The translations under genes were made by a program, and so were the position numbers. 64,000 bases of DNA from Warburgia ugandensis (lineage: Eukaryota; Streptophyta; Magnoliopsida; Canellales; Canellaceae): contig CP141132.1 in NCBI GenBank assembly GCA_035236585.1, positions 20,311,945-20,375,944 of the forward strand, written 5' to 3'. Of this stretch, positions 22,231 through 35,500 are shown piece by piece; position 1 is the stretch's first letter, and each line of letters starts with the position of its first letter. Under the pieces are notes generated by a model. That model was not told the origin of the DNA. It searched no databases and saw nothing but the letters and a program-made list of their open reading frames with translations.

Positions 22231-24887
22231 TGTACTAATTTTAAGTCTTAACTCACAAGTGCACAAATCAAATATAGTAATTCACCCGAGGAGGTCAATA
22301 CCATGAAGAATTGAACGGATGTGATATTAGTGGTCCCTACCTAAATGCAGAGATCTTTCCTAAACTAAGAATGAAAAATTAACACATGAAATATGGAATT
22401 ATGCCAAAATTAAACCATGCTAAAGTTAAAAACTTTCCTAAAACACACTTTCTAAAAATAAAAATCTCTTGAATGAAAACTTTTTAAATTTATGACTTTC
22501 CTAATTTGAAAACTTCCTAAGAATGAAATTTAGAAACTTTCCAAAATCATGCAATTCTAAGTAAACTAAGCAACAAATTCATTACTTTTCGAAATTTAAC
22601 TATCTAAATATGAAATTTTGTAACTATAACAAAATCAATTACTTTCCTAAACTAAGAATTAAAAACTAACTAAGACACAAATTGGGAAACAATGAAATCT
22701 AACTAAACTACAACTGAACAAGATAACTAAAGAAAAACAATCACTAATTGTACAATCAAATGAGAACTACCTAAGTATCATATGTGTGACCATGGAATGG
22801 GATGCATGATTCATGGGGTAGGAATGGATATACTTAACTACTTTGAAAACACATGCAATCTAACTTAAGCGTTAATTAAGCAATCTAATAATCTAATTGA
22901 GTTCTTGAAAAATCAAGTAAACATCAAGTGTATGGTGTTGGAAATTAAACATAAAAATCCATAAAGAAAAAATCCAGCAGCATGATATTTTGATCGTGCA
23001 CTTAATGGAATATGAAAACACGGAATTAAGCAATTCTAGTGCAAGCAAACATTCAAGAATTAAGACAATTAACTACTAGAAACAAATATAAACTAAAACA
23101 TCAATTAATTTCATTGAATTACATTAAAATCCATCAACATAATGCCCACAATACATGTAATCCAAATATGAAAATTATGTCCTATTACAATGAATGCTAC
23201 TTGATTTTAATCAACTAAAAGCTACAAGCTAAACCTTCTTAAATATTCCAACATTAATCATGAATAAGCACACATTGAAATCAATGGAAAATCCACTATA
23301 AAATAAAGGCAAAGCTTGAGGAGCACTAAACAAAGCAAGAAGGAATCCAATGGAATCAGAGGAGATCTAAAGGCGACGAAAAGAAAAGGGAAGAATAGAT
23401 TCAAGGTTACTTTCCCTTGGTTGTAACTTCAAGGAAAAAACAACCTTGGATCTTGAATCAACAAGCAAGAAGGAATTAAGGCAATGAAAAAAAATTCAAC
23501 TAAGCAATAATAAAAGTTTAAGAATAAACAAGAGAAGAAGATAAAAAAGGAACCAACTAACCTTTTTGAAGAACTAAGGAACCAAGGCTTGGAATCATGC
23601 ATAGAACCCCAAAAGGAAGAGAGTATCCATCCAATAAGAAAATGGGGAGTGCTAGGAGGCAAGAGAAAGGGCAAGAAAAGGACATCTCCTCCCTTAAAGT
23701 GGGCGTTCTTTTCTTTCTCTAAAAGTTGTTCCCCTATTCTTCTCTTCCTACGTTGTTTTATAGTTTGTTTCCTAAATTTTCTAGGGTGACCTAATGTAAA
23801 TATATGGTGTGGATTAAAAATAAAGGAAATTGGATGACTAAGATTAGATATAGGATTGTACCTAGTGTTTTCATCAAAGAGGAAACAAGTGGGCTAACTT
23901 TGATTTCATTAAGGTGGGAGACATTACTTTTTTAAGAGGGGAAGTCTTTCCCTTAAGCTCCTTGAAAATAGAAGGTTGGTTGGATGGGGATGAGAGAGAG
24001 AGAGAGGCGAGGTGGGAAAAATTGATTAGCTAGGTAGTTTTGTAGGAAGTGGAGATTGGTTGGATGATGGGAATAAAAGTTTAGCAAGGTGGGGAAGTCT
24101 TAGAAAGATAAGACTCTTGAGCTGAAATCGAAATTCGTAGTGATAATTAGTGGTGAAGTGGAAAGTGATAAAAAAAAGTGGCAAAAACATGAAAATGCAA
24201 TAAAAATGGATAGGTATCTTCTTGTTGGGCCACGTACTACCTTATCGTAGTGGATTTTTCCTCAATTATCTTTAAAATATTCCCATAAATCCCAAGGATA
24301 ATTCTTTGGATTCTCCTCCAATCATGCCCTTCCTTGTAGCTTGGCTTATGTGCTTGATGGCTTTCTTAGCTTAACTTGATGGCTTAAATCCTTGGCTTTG
24401 GTGGTTGGCTTGGCTCCTTAGCTTGTTACTTTGTTCATGGCTTGAATATGGCTAAGTGACTTGAGTGAAACTCATCCAAAGGTGGGAAACTTTGCATGGC
24501 TTGTGCACGGGCCCACTTCAAGCACTTTAGCTCCTCTAATTGTATCCATTGCTTGTCTTAAATATGATATTGACCTTTGATCTCATTTTGAATTGATGAT
24601 TTTTAGGCTTTGACTCAATCTTTTGATCATGAACGTTAATTTCATCTCGATTGATCTCAGCCATTGGATCACCATCTCGCTTCCTACAAAAAGTAAAAAG
24701 TCTAATTAAATCCTATAAAAATATAATTGATCATATCTGATTGACCTACAAAATATCAAAATTTTGAGTTATTAGGTAAAAAATGCATGTGATACGAATT
24801 TTGGTCAAAAACACTATTTTACCCCTATAAGTTATAACACATGGATAACTAATTGAATGAATTTTATACAAAATTAGACACTTATCA
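22231..24887 (-). repeat. 3' LTR of the Athila-like element (2,657 bp)
   Basis: On the minus strand it begins TGATAAGTGTCTAATTTTG and ends near TAGTACA. The start directly follows a PPT. A TATA-like ACTATAAAAC (minus) lies near 23753-23767. The start closely resembles the LTR start at 62465 on the plus strand, which also reads TGATAAGTGT and is followed by similar CATGTGTTATAA and CATGCATTT segments. Confidence 0.8.
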
Positions 24888-24897
24888 CCCCCAACCA
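24888..24897 (-). other. Polypurine tract of the Athila-like element
   Basis: Minus-strand TGGTTGGGGG sits immediately before the LTR start TGATAAG. A G-run directly before TGATAAG is the usual arrangement in Athila-type elements. It fixes this LTR as the 3' copy. Confidence 0.8.
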
Positions 24898-25009
24898 TCA
24901 TTTTACAAGTGCTAAAAAAAAATGCAAAAATTATTTTATAAAAACTAATACAAAGTGACATAGGTACTCGCGATTGCATTTGTTACATGCAATAAGCCCT
25001 TGAATCCCT

Positions 25010-25014
25010 AAGTT
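25010..25014. repeat. TSD of the nested long-LTR element, left copy (AAGTT)
   Basis: Pairs with AGGTT at 36603-36607 (four of five). The Athila internal sequence is continuous once the element between them is removed. Confidence 0.65.
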
Positions 25015-28000
25015 TGTGATAACTCTATTTTTTATAGCACTTTTATTTTTAAATTATTTTTGAAAATTGGGGCCTCAAGTTTGAAAAAAATAATTTAAAA
25101 AACAAAGCAATGAATTTTTTTTTTGGTGAAATACATTTCAAAACCTCGAGTGTCAACCATCAACTAACTATTTAATTATTTATGATTTAGTTTGATATTT
25201 AAATTTGAAAACTCAAATAAATTTTTTTTTTTTCAAGTAAATCTTTTTAAAATGAGTTTACTTCTTCAGGACCCATTTAATCAATAGGAACAGTCCTTGC
25301 ATGATTACAAATCAAGTCCAAATACTACTCATGTACATATACAGCCCAAGTGGAATTAAAAAAATATCCTCAAACGAAGATGTCTCGATCAGCTACTCGT
25401 TTGATTCTTCATCAATCATCTCTCAATATCTAAGGCATTGCAAAAATAGCACAATACCTCAACAAGCTATGCTTGATAGGGGAATAAGATGCATATGAAA
25501 ACCAAAATAAAACTTTTTCACAATATAATAATCATTTCAAGGTGGCAAAACATTTTTCATAAATAATTTGCATGAATAAATTTTAGATAATTTAAAATTT
25601 TAGAATATCAAATTTTAAAACATTTCATGTGAATATCATGAATAATTCCAACAGCATAATACCATATTCAAATCACAATCAGAATCTCAAGTAAAGTTTA
25701 TGAATAGATGTAAACACCATAAATAGGTTAAATGATATAATATTTTATGTAAATCAAAATTAGAATATCGAATAAAGCTGTCGAATAATGAAACAAGTTA
25801 TACAACATCAAATTTATAAAAGTAGCAAATATATTCATTAGTGGTCACACCCCTAACTATACGTGGGCCACACTCATCCACACATGGAGTGCAAAATATG
25901 CAAAGGACTTCTTGATATAGTACACATCCCGCTTGCTAGGATCCACTAACATCAAGGTGGAAAAATACATCGCCATGTCTATATAGGGAGATAGACTGTT
26001 ACAATGGGGCCTTCCCATAATTGCCATTACCCAATGTCTTGCCTCATTATGGGCATGGTGTCCATGTCATAAGTTTAGAGAGCTGGTAGTCAAACTCTCA
26101 TAACTCTTTTAGCATAGTATCCCCAAGCCTATGCATGTTAATAATAAAATCCACCAGGCATCTATGCCCACGTATCCCATAATAATAGTATTAGACTACG
26201 TGTCTGCCTTATATCAAATCCACAAAAACATTATATCTAATGCATACTTGGTACCTTGTAGCAAGCTTTTAAAACAAAACATGTGGATGTAAAACATGCA
26301 ATACATTCTTCATTCATGCATTTTAAATGACTAACATGCACTTTCAATCCATGGAATCATAACATAATAAAATTTTTCATGGAATCACAATATAACAATT
26401 TTCATATATAATAATATAGCATTTTTATTTCATAATTTATGTTTTAAACACTGCATATATAAAATTGCATAATAATTACCTTTATAAATAAACCATGCAA
26501 TTCAAATCTTGTGCACTCATCAAAATCACATCATAATACAACAAAGGATCATTCAATTTCAGAAAATTAGCACTTAAATTCCACCTTCCTTAAATATGGC
26601 TATCAAAATCCTCAAAATGATCACTAGTTCTTAGTATCGTATCAATCAACACATCTGCCAAGTCATACGTGCATATAACATCATTTCCCTATCACAAATC
26701 CTCATCTATAAATTATTTAGTCTTTGATCTTCTTTAGACATAATGATCTTATCTTTATAGATCTCTGATCATAGGTATATACATCTTTACTTTTGCTACA
26801 CTTTTAGTTCATGGCCGTTGATCAAAGATCAATGGTTCAGATCATCCAATTATTATCACCTTCTATTGATTTGATGGTCAGATTAAATTTTGATAAGCCA
26901 AATCAATAGTTCCAAGTCCTCTTAATACTAAATCTTCAAATCTAAGGTAAGCAAAACAATCTAACCATTAGATTAATCTAATTAATAATATAAATAGCTC
27001 AAATTTTCTTTTCCAAGGTTTAGTCCAATCTAATCTTGCTTATTTTTTAGAATTTCTATAATTTATCATGAGTAATCAAATAAAATATAATTTAATTGAT
27101 ATAAATAAGATGTGATAGTGATCTTACCTCTCATCACTTACATATATATATATATATATATATGATGTTGTGTTTGATGTGGCTTGATCGAATTTGATCG
27201 CCTTTGATCCAAAAATTTGAGAATTAACAGCTCAAATCAAGTGTTAGATCTATGGTCAAATCTACATCGAAGCTCAAATAGGTAGCTCATCTAAGTGTTA
27301 GATAGTTGATCTAGGGTTAGATCATTTTAAGGAGTGGATCAGTTGAAGATCTAGCATCTAATGGCCGATCAATGGTTGGATCATGGTAAGAGGTTAGATC
27401 AGTGGTAGATCTGAGTTTTGGTGATTGATTAACAATTGGATCATCTAGGGTTTCGCTGATTTGGTAATGGATCTAACTGTTGATGATAGATCATGGACTA
27501 GATGACAATGGATGGTCAAATTGGTTATAGATCAACATGATCATGATCGTATATCATTGTTGACTTCAAATCACTATTGGATCTTACCGATGGCCAATTG
27601 ATTGATGGGTTTTGTTCCTCACGTCGAAAGGATCGAAATGAATGTTTGGATTAGCAAGATCCTTCTTGAATTCACTAATAGAAGAGGTCAAAATCTAAGG
27701 GGTAATGGGGTCCACCTATGTCAAGTCAGCAAAGAGTGAACAAGGGTGAACGAGTGATGCGAGACGAGTGGGGTGAGTGACCCTTGTACATCAGCATACT
27801 AGGGGCAAGATGTTGGGTTCACTGTTTTGGCTGGTGGTTGGGCTCAGGTGCCTAGTGGTCAAATGTAGGTGGCCAATAGTGGCTTTGGCACAGTCACCAC
27901 CCAAACCCAACTTAGAGATGGAGAGGCAAAGTGTAAGGAGCAAGGCTTTATGATCTCTACCCAACCTCATTAGAGGATGAAGGAAACAAGGGGTCCAAGA

Positions 28001-28334
28001 TCATCGGCTAGTTAGAAAGTTCAAGTAGTGCTGGAGGAGGAGAAACAAGGAAAAATAGGGTTCAATAGTGACTATGCCATAGGCGCAGCGCATTGTGCCT
28101 GCTAGTCTGTGCCAGAGAGAGTAGAAGTAGGGAAATGGAAAGGGGAGGCAATGTGGACACTGGGCTCTGCACATAGGGGTGCCAACGGGCTATGTTGAGG
28201 GGAAAAAACTTTATGGGGAAGAAGAGGAGAGAAAGGGAAGGGGGTGTTAGCATCTAGTCGTTAGCTGGGCGTGGCATTGATGTGGGAGAATACCAATGGT
28301 GGCTGCTACTTCGTTGCCATCTAAGATCATCCAC

Positions 28335-28427
<93 letters not shown>

Positions 28428-29232
28428 TTTTGTGCGGTAGTTCCATTGGCCAGCCTGCTAGGGCTGTCACGTTTGACTGGTGCTATTGGGTCATTGATGA
28501 CTGAGAGGAACGAGGTCAGAGAGAGAGAGAGAGAGAGAGAAGAGTTCGACGTTGGCCACTGCACTAGGTTTTCTACACCTTTGCTAGAGAGGAGGAAGGT
28601 CAAGAAGTGCAAGGGTTTCTGCATAGTGCATCACCAGAGGGGAAGGAGAGGGAGGAGGAGAGAATGGAAGACCACTGGTGGCTGCAGCAATACTGGCAAG
28701 GAACCTCGTCCGGTGCATATTGTTCGATACTCGGCACAATGTCAGGTCAGGCGGGTTGACTGGCTAGTAGGCTGCTCGAGAGAGAGCGAGAGAAAACCAA
28801 GGGAAGGGGAGAATTAAATGCCATTTAATTAATTAATTATTATTTTTATATGTAATCATTACCCATTATAAATGTGGGAAATTATTACACTTAATTTCAT
28901 GTAACCCTCTTTTTACATTTATGGCTTCTCATGATTGCATGCCATGTCACATGGGTCTCAATTGTAATCAATTTTATTCACTTTAATCACTAATTAATTT
29001 AAATTAAATACTTTAATTTAAATTATTACAAAATTTTTGTTTGAACTCCGATTTTAGTATAAATAGTGTCATTAGATTCATTTTCTCTAGTAGGTTAGTA
29101 ATATTGATGTTTCAACAGACAATTCCCTGTATTTCATTAATTATCCTTAAAATTTTAAAATTGAATTCTATGCTTCTCCTTTTTTGATTTATTCCATTTA
29201 CATAAAGTGAATTAAAATTTTAAGGGTTTACA
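25015..29232 (-). repeat. 3' LTR of the LARD-like element (4,218 bp)
   Basis: In plus-strand terms it starts TGTGATAACTC and ends GGGTTTACA. It matches 32526-36602 through shared segments such as CTCGAGTGT..AACCAT, the GATCAAAGATCAATGGTTCA region and TTAATTAATTAATTATTA near the end. It holds an (AG)n expansion at 28337-28422 that is nearly absent in the partner LTR. Long open frames around 28250-28820 are products of that repeat. Confidence 0.88.
28337..28422. repeat. (AG)43 microsatellite
   Basis: About 86 bp of pure AG, with a second short AG run near 28519-28540. The partner LTR has only AGAGAGAGAG-scale runs at the matching place (35790-35800), so the expansion postdates insertion. Confidence 0.95.
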
Positions 29233-29245
29233 TCCTTCCTTCCTT
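29233..29245 (-). other. Polypurine tract of the LARD-like element
   Basis: Minus-strand AAGGAAGGAAGGA next to the 3' LTR. It is preceded by GAGGACAAAATTTC, the usual end of Tekay/Del interiors, although no chromodomain coding sequence precedes it. Confidence 0.75.
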
Positions 29246-29404
29246 ATTGAAATTTTGTCCTCAAAATTTTTTAGTACATCTTTATATTTCAAGGCATGTC
29301 TTACTCTCATTTTCGAATATTTCTAAATACATCCTCAACTCATCATTGATCGAAGTTATTGTAGCTCTTTAACAGGCATACAACTTCCAACTATAGACTA
29401 TAAA

Positions 29405-30095
29405 TTTAGCTCATAGCATTTACCAATGTAGCTGTTATATCTTGAAGACTACATTTAAGAGTCGCTATGGCCACCATGAGTTTTTGGTGGTGCCTTTCAG
29501 ATTGACCAACGTGCTGGCAGTGTTCATGGACCTGATGAACCGGGTCTTTTGAGCTTATTTAGATAAGTTCATGATCGTCTTTGTCGATGACATCCTAGTC
29601 TACTCGCCTAGAAACGAGACACATAGGGAGCACTTCTACATAGCATTGGACGCACTGCAATGACATTGCCTCTACACAAAATTCAGTAAATGTGATTTTT
29701 AGCTGGAGTAGGTGCAGTTTTAGGCCACATGGTATCAAAGGATGGAGTGATGGTAGACCCAAGCAAGGTCGAGGGAATGTTACATAGGGAGAGACCCATG
29801 ACAATGATTGAGATATGTAGTTTCCTCTGTTTGGCAGGGTACTATTGTCGATTCACCCAGGGGTTCTCTAGGATTGCGTTGCCTTTGCCTACCCTGACAA
29901 AGAAAGACACTAAGTTTGTATGGACTGATGCCTATGAGGAGAGCTTCCAAGAGCTCAAGAGGAGGCTTACTACTACACCAGTGTTGGCCTAACCTTTAGG
30001 TTTGGGTAGTTATGTGGTTTATTTTGATGCTTCGAACAAGGGCTTAGGACCAGTGTTGATGTAGCATGGGAAGTTAATTGCCTATACGTGTTATA
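29405..30095 (+). pseudogene. Tekay-like RT / start of RNase H, fragment in opposite orientation
   Basis: Plus-strand reading gives [17 protein letters not shown], then the catalytic box VFVDDILVYS near 29578-29610. A frameshift near 29715 follows, then GHMVSKDGVMVDPSKVEG, FTQGFSRIALPLPTLTKKD and VVYFDASNKGLG. Stops are present at several sites. RNase H breaks off after GKLIAYT at about 30090. The host element is read on the minus strand, so this piece was acquired or inverted. The sequence differs from the RT at 9345-10740, so it comes from another Tekay-like subfamily. Confidence 0.85.
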
Positions 30096-32511
30096 TCCTC
30101 TTCAAGCATTAAAAAAGTTGGTTTCACTACACACTCTGGTAATATGCTTTTACTTGTTAGTAAATCATCATTTAGTTTATACTAATACCCTTCATATCCT
30201 CATATATATATATATATATGTATGTATAGTAAACTTCATAGCTTCAAATGATTATCTAACTTTTCTTAATAGTCATTGTATAATCTTACACTGTAGTTCA
30301 TTTTATAGGCAAATTATACTACTCTCATTATGACTTTTAATCAATCCATGTTGAGTTTCTTGATTTTTCTTCAAAACATGTCAACCTTCATAAGCATCAT
30401 CAAATATATATTTTTCGAATTTTGTATCTCAATCCCCTTTATACTTCACATGTAGATCACTAGCTCTCACTTGTTTAGTCATATGACTATCTTGAACGTC
30501 ATTTCTAAATAAATTTCATATCATCCTATATTTTATATCAGTAATATCTTTAAACCTCTACAACAAATGCTCAATTATTGCCAGATATACTTCCTCATCT
30601 GATTTATGCTATCTTGGCACAATCATGTCAAGTATTTGAATCTTTTTATTTCACTTAAATGAATACACATAATGTGACTGATATCTCCATCTAAGAATTT
30701 CTTGTTTCAATTTTGGATTTATTACTACCATAAACTTTTCTTTATAGGAATACTACCTTTCATTTCTCAATTCATACTTGGACTTCCAATCAAGGCTTGT
30801 CCATTATCATTGTCTCTACTTTTCCTAGCTTCACTGTAATTGTTTATGCACCTTAACAACTTGTTGTATCCAATAGATTCCTCAATTCTATATACATCAT
30901 TGACTTAGAATTCTCAAGGTAAAACTAATTCTCGACTATTACATCACTACGAATACTTTTCCTTCCAATTGATTCTAGTGATCATTTATAGCATTCTATC
31001 TATTCCAACATTCCAAAAATCAATCTCTATTAATTTCAAAATTTATTCTATTTATTAATTCAACCTTACTTGACTTAGATATAAGATCTCTAGAACTCAA
31101 TCACAAAATTTTCTTTCACTAACATTTCATCACCTTTTGTAAATTGTAATTCAAGATGTCATAAGAACTTATAATGCTTTTCAACTCAAAATTGTGCTTT
31201 ATCAAGTAAATTGGATCTTCATTATCATCAACGTCCATCTCCATACTCACCATTAAGTTTCATATATCTAATAATTAGTTCTTAATTACATTTTTTGAAA
31301 GTTGTTATTGTAGTTCATTTATGATTCTAGATCCACTTGGCTCATAAAATTTTAATGTAACTTTTTCACATCATTGAAGATCACAAATGTTATTCACTAC
31401 CTTATGCTAACCACTTATATTAACTTTAATTATGTGTCACTCTCATCAGATAATATTTCCTTTTAATCCATCTCCTTGTTCAATTCACAGGATTTAACTG
31501 ATACTATATCATCGCTTATATTCTAGATCAATTATATATTGTAATTTCTACCCTTCATACAACATAACACAATATTTTTATATACAATTTCTTCACCAAG
31601 CCCTTTCTACAAATATTACTTAATAATTTGTATGTATTCATGCTTAGATTCTCATTTACTTTCCACTGTCCAGATCATCATAAGCTAAATCCTTCCATCA
31701 TAAACAATCTCAGAGTATTCTACACCCAACAAGATCCTCATAATACCCTTTAAGAAAATTTTCACTCTCGTTCACAACATACAACATCGTATTTCTCTAT
31801 ATCAAATACTTACTTATCATGCACTATTTTTGCACTGTAATGTTCTATCTCAACAACTTATTCATAATCATGTCCACTTTCATGGTCCAAAAATCAAATC
31901 ACTTCTATAGATAAGCATTCCTTTATAATATCATTTAGATCCTCTTTATCTCAATATTTCTATCATTTTTTTTACTATAAAATTATCAATAAGAGGTATC
32001 AACTATTTGACCAAGTCACCCTCATAATCTTCTAAATTTTAAAATGCTCATTCACTAGGACCAACTTTCAATCTCTTCACATAGATGACCCATGTACTCT
32101 CCAAGGCTTTACAGGTACTATTCTAACATTAGAACTTGTATTCATGGTAAGTTGTTCCCATTAATAAATCATTGATCAACAACAATATTCTCAGTTAGAA
32201 ACACTAGCTCTTATACATCATACTTTGATTACTTGCCTTTAAAACCTTACCATTCTCATAAGAATATGCTTTTCTTTTATCCATTCATTCCCTTTATTTT
32301 GACTATTCATGACTTCCAACTAAGTCATTTTCCATTAATGATATGAATCTAATTTAGATAAAAATTTCAGTCTATCCTTGCTAATTCTAGCTTCTCTGTC
32401 AATCCTCTAAGTAATGTTTAATCAAATTTCAAAAATTTCTTAATGATTTAACTCATATCACCTCTAACTTTCATCTTGGACTTTTGGGACTAGCTATGAG
32501 TGGATGAACTT
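30096..32511. other. Non-coding interior of the LARD-like element
   Basis: About 2.4 kb of T-rich sequence with no recognisable domain on either strand. An (AT)n run lies near 30201-30219. The last 100 bp before the PBS resemble a Tekay 5' leader on the minus strand (CCACTCATAGCTAGTCCC, then CCAAGATGAAAG). Confidence 0.6.
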
Positions 32512-32523
32512 GCTTTAATACCA
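32512..32523 (-). other. Primer-binding site of the LARD-like element
   Basis: Minus-strand TGGTATTAAAGC, two bases from the LTR. It matches TGGTATCAGAGC (initiator tRNA-Met) at 10 of 12 positions. It fixes the 32526-36602 LTR as the 5' copy. Confidence 0.85.
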
Positions 32524-32525
32524 AC

Positions 32526-35500
32526 TGTGATGACCCAATTTTGTTTATAACACCTTTATTTTTAAATTCTTTTCAAAAGTGGGGCCTAAGTTTGAAAACA
32601 ATAGTTTCAAAAACAAAATATGAAAAAGTGTCTTCAATGAAATCCATTTCAAAATCTCGAGTGTTAACCATTAACTCACTATTTAATTATTAATGATTTA
32701 GTTTGATATTCAAATTGTGAAAACTCAAATAAAGTTTTTCATTTTTCAAGTAAACTTGTTTAGAATGAGTTTACTTCTACAAGATCCATCTAGTTGATAG
32801 CCATAGTCCGTATATGATTACAACTCAAGTCCAAACACTACTGATGTACATATACAATCTAAGTAGAATTAAAATGTACCCTCAAACAGAGATGTCTTGA
32901 TTAGCTGCTCATTTGATTCCCCATCAGTTCTCTCTCAATATTTGAGGCATTGTAAAAGCAGCACAATGCCTCAACAAACTATGCTTAATAGGGGAATAAG
33001 ATTCATATGAAAACAAAAATAAAACATTTCTTTTCACAATATAATAATTATTTCAAGGCATCGAAACATTTTGCATCAATAATTTGCATGATTAAATTTT
33101 AGATAATCTAAAACATTTGAATATCAATTTTTAAAACATTTCATGTAAATATCATGAATAATTCCAATAGGGGAATATCAGATTCTAATCTCAATCAAAA
33201 TCTCAAGTAAACTTTATGAATAGATGTAAACACTATAAATAGGTTTACTGATGTAGTGTTATATGCAAATCATAGTCATAAAACTAAATAAAGATGTTGA
33301 ACAATCAAACAAGTTAAATAACATTAAATTCATAAAATTAGTGAATATATTCATCAGTCGTTAGACCCCTAACTATATGGGGGCCACACTCATCCATTTA
33401 ACACTAGGCATATATAATGGTCATGAGCTCATACGAAGCATATCACCACGCCACACATCATCACAATCTACACATATAGTGCAAAATATGAAAAGGACTA
33501 CTATGTTCCAACGCACATCCCACACGCAGAATCCACTACCATGCTTCACTAACACCAAGGTGGAAAAATAAATCGTCATGTCTATATGGGAGATAAACTA
33601 TCATAGTGGGGCCTTTCCATAATTGCCACCACGTCATGTCATAAGTTTCAGAGAGTAGGAGGTCAAACCCTCATAAGTCTCTTAGCATAACATTCCTAGG
33701 CCTATGCCAAAATCCACTAGGCCTCCATGCCCATATATAACATAATAATAATATCAAGCTACATGCTGTCTCATATCAAATCCACAAAAACATTATATCA
33801 AATGCATAGTTGGTATCCTGCACCAATATTAAACCCATCTGGTTTTTAAAACAAAGCATGTGGATGTAAAACATGTATTACATTCTTAAATCATGCATTT
33901 AAATGGCTAATATGCACTTTCAATCCATGGAATCATAATATAACAATTTCAATATATAATATTATAGTATTTTTAAAAACATTGCATATATAATTACCTT
34001 TGATAATAAATCATGCAATTCAAATCTCATGCAGTCATCAAAATCACATATTGATACATCAAAAGATCATTCTATTTTAGAAACTTAGCATCTTAAATTT
34101 CACCTACCTTGAATACAACTATCAAATGCTTAGAATGATCAACGATCTCAGTTTCGTATCAGTCGGCATATGTGTAGGTCATACGTGCATATAATGTCAT
34201 TTGCCTATCACAAATCCTCATTTATAACTTATTTTGTCTTTGACCATCTTTAGACATAATGATCATGTCTTTACAGATCTCTAATCATTAGTATATATCT
34301 TTACTTTTGCTCCACCTTCAATTCATGGCTGTTGATCAAAGATCAATGGTTCAAATCATCCAATTATTATCAACTTCTATTAATCTTAGCTTGATCTATA
34401 GTCTATTTGGATTTTCAATGTTTTATCTTCTGATTCCACAATTAGATTAAATTTTGATTGATCAGATCAATAGTTCCAAGTACTCTTAATATTAAATCTT
34501 TGAATCTAAGGTCATCAAAACAATCTAACCATTAGATTAATATAATTAATAATATAAATAGCTTAATTATTCTTTCCCATGGTGTAGTCCATTCTAATCT
34601 TGTTTATTTTTTAGAAGTTCTATTATTTACCAAGAATAATAAAATAAAATAATATTTATTTTATTTAAAAAAGGTTTGATAGTGATCTTAACTATGATCG
34701 CTTAAATTCATGTATGATGTTGTGTCTGATGTGGCTTGATCAAGTTTGATCACCTTTAATCCAAAATTCGAGAATGAACAGCTTAACTCATGTGCTAGGT
34801 CTATGATCAAATCTACATGGAAGCTCATATCGGTGGCTGATCTAGTTGTTAGATAGTTCATCATGGGTTATATCATCTTAAGGAGTAGATCGATTGGAGA
34901 TCTAGCATCTAATAGCCAATCAACGATGGGATCATGATAAGATGTCAGATCGGTGGAAAATTTGAGTTTTGGTGATTGATTAATAGTTCGATCATGTGGG
35001 GTTCCACTTATTTGGTCATGAATCTAACATTTGGCCATAGATCATGGGTTGGATGATGATTGATCGTCAGATCGGTTAAAGATCAGCACGATCATGACCA
35101 TATGTCATTGTTGGCTGCATATCACCATCGGATCTTCACCGCTAGCCAAATTGATTATTGGATTTCATTCCTGGTATCGTGAGGAATGTCTCAAATTAGC
35201 AAGATACTTCCTAGACTGGCTAGTAGAAGAGGTCTAAGTCTAAGGCGTAATAAGGTCCACTTGTGTCAACTTAGTAGAGAGGGGACGAGTGGGGAATGGG
35301 TGAAACGGGATGAGTGGGGTGAGTGCCCTAAGCATGTCAGCCTGCTCAGGGCAAGATGCTAGGTTCATCGGTCTGGCTATCGGTTCGGCACAAGTGGTCG
35401 GTGGTTAAACACAGGTGACCGATGGTGGTCGATAGTGACTCTAGCATGGTCACCACCTGAACCCAACTTAGAGAGGGAGAGGCGAAGGGTAAGGAGCAAG

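Noticed and set aside
28247-28817. Long Arg/Glu or Ser/Leu repeat frames on both strands
   Set aside because: Products of the (AG)n microsatellite within an LTR.
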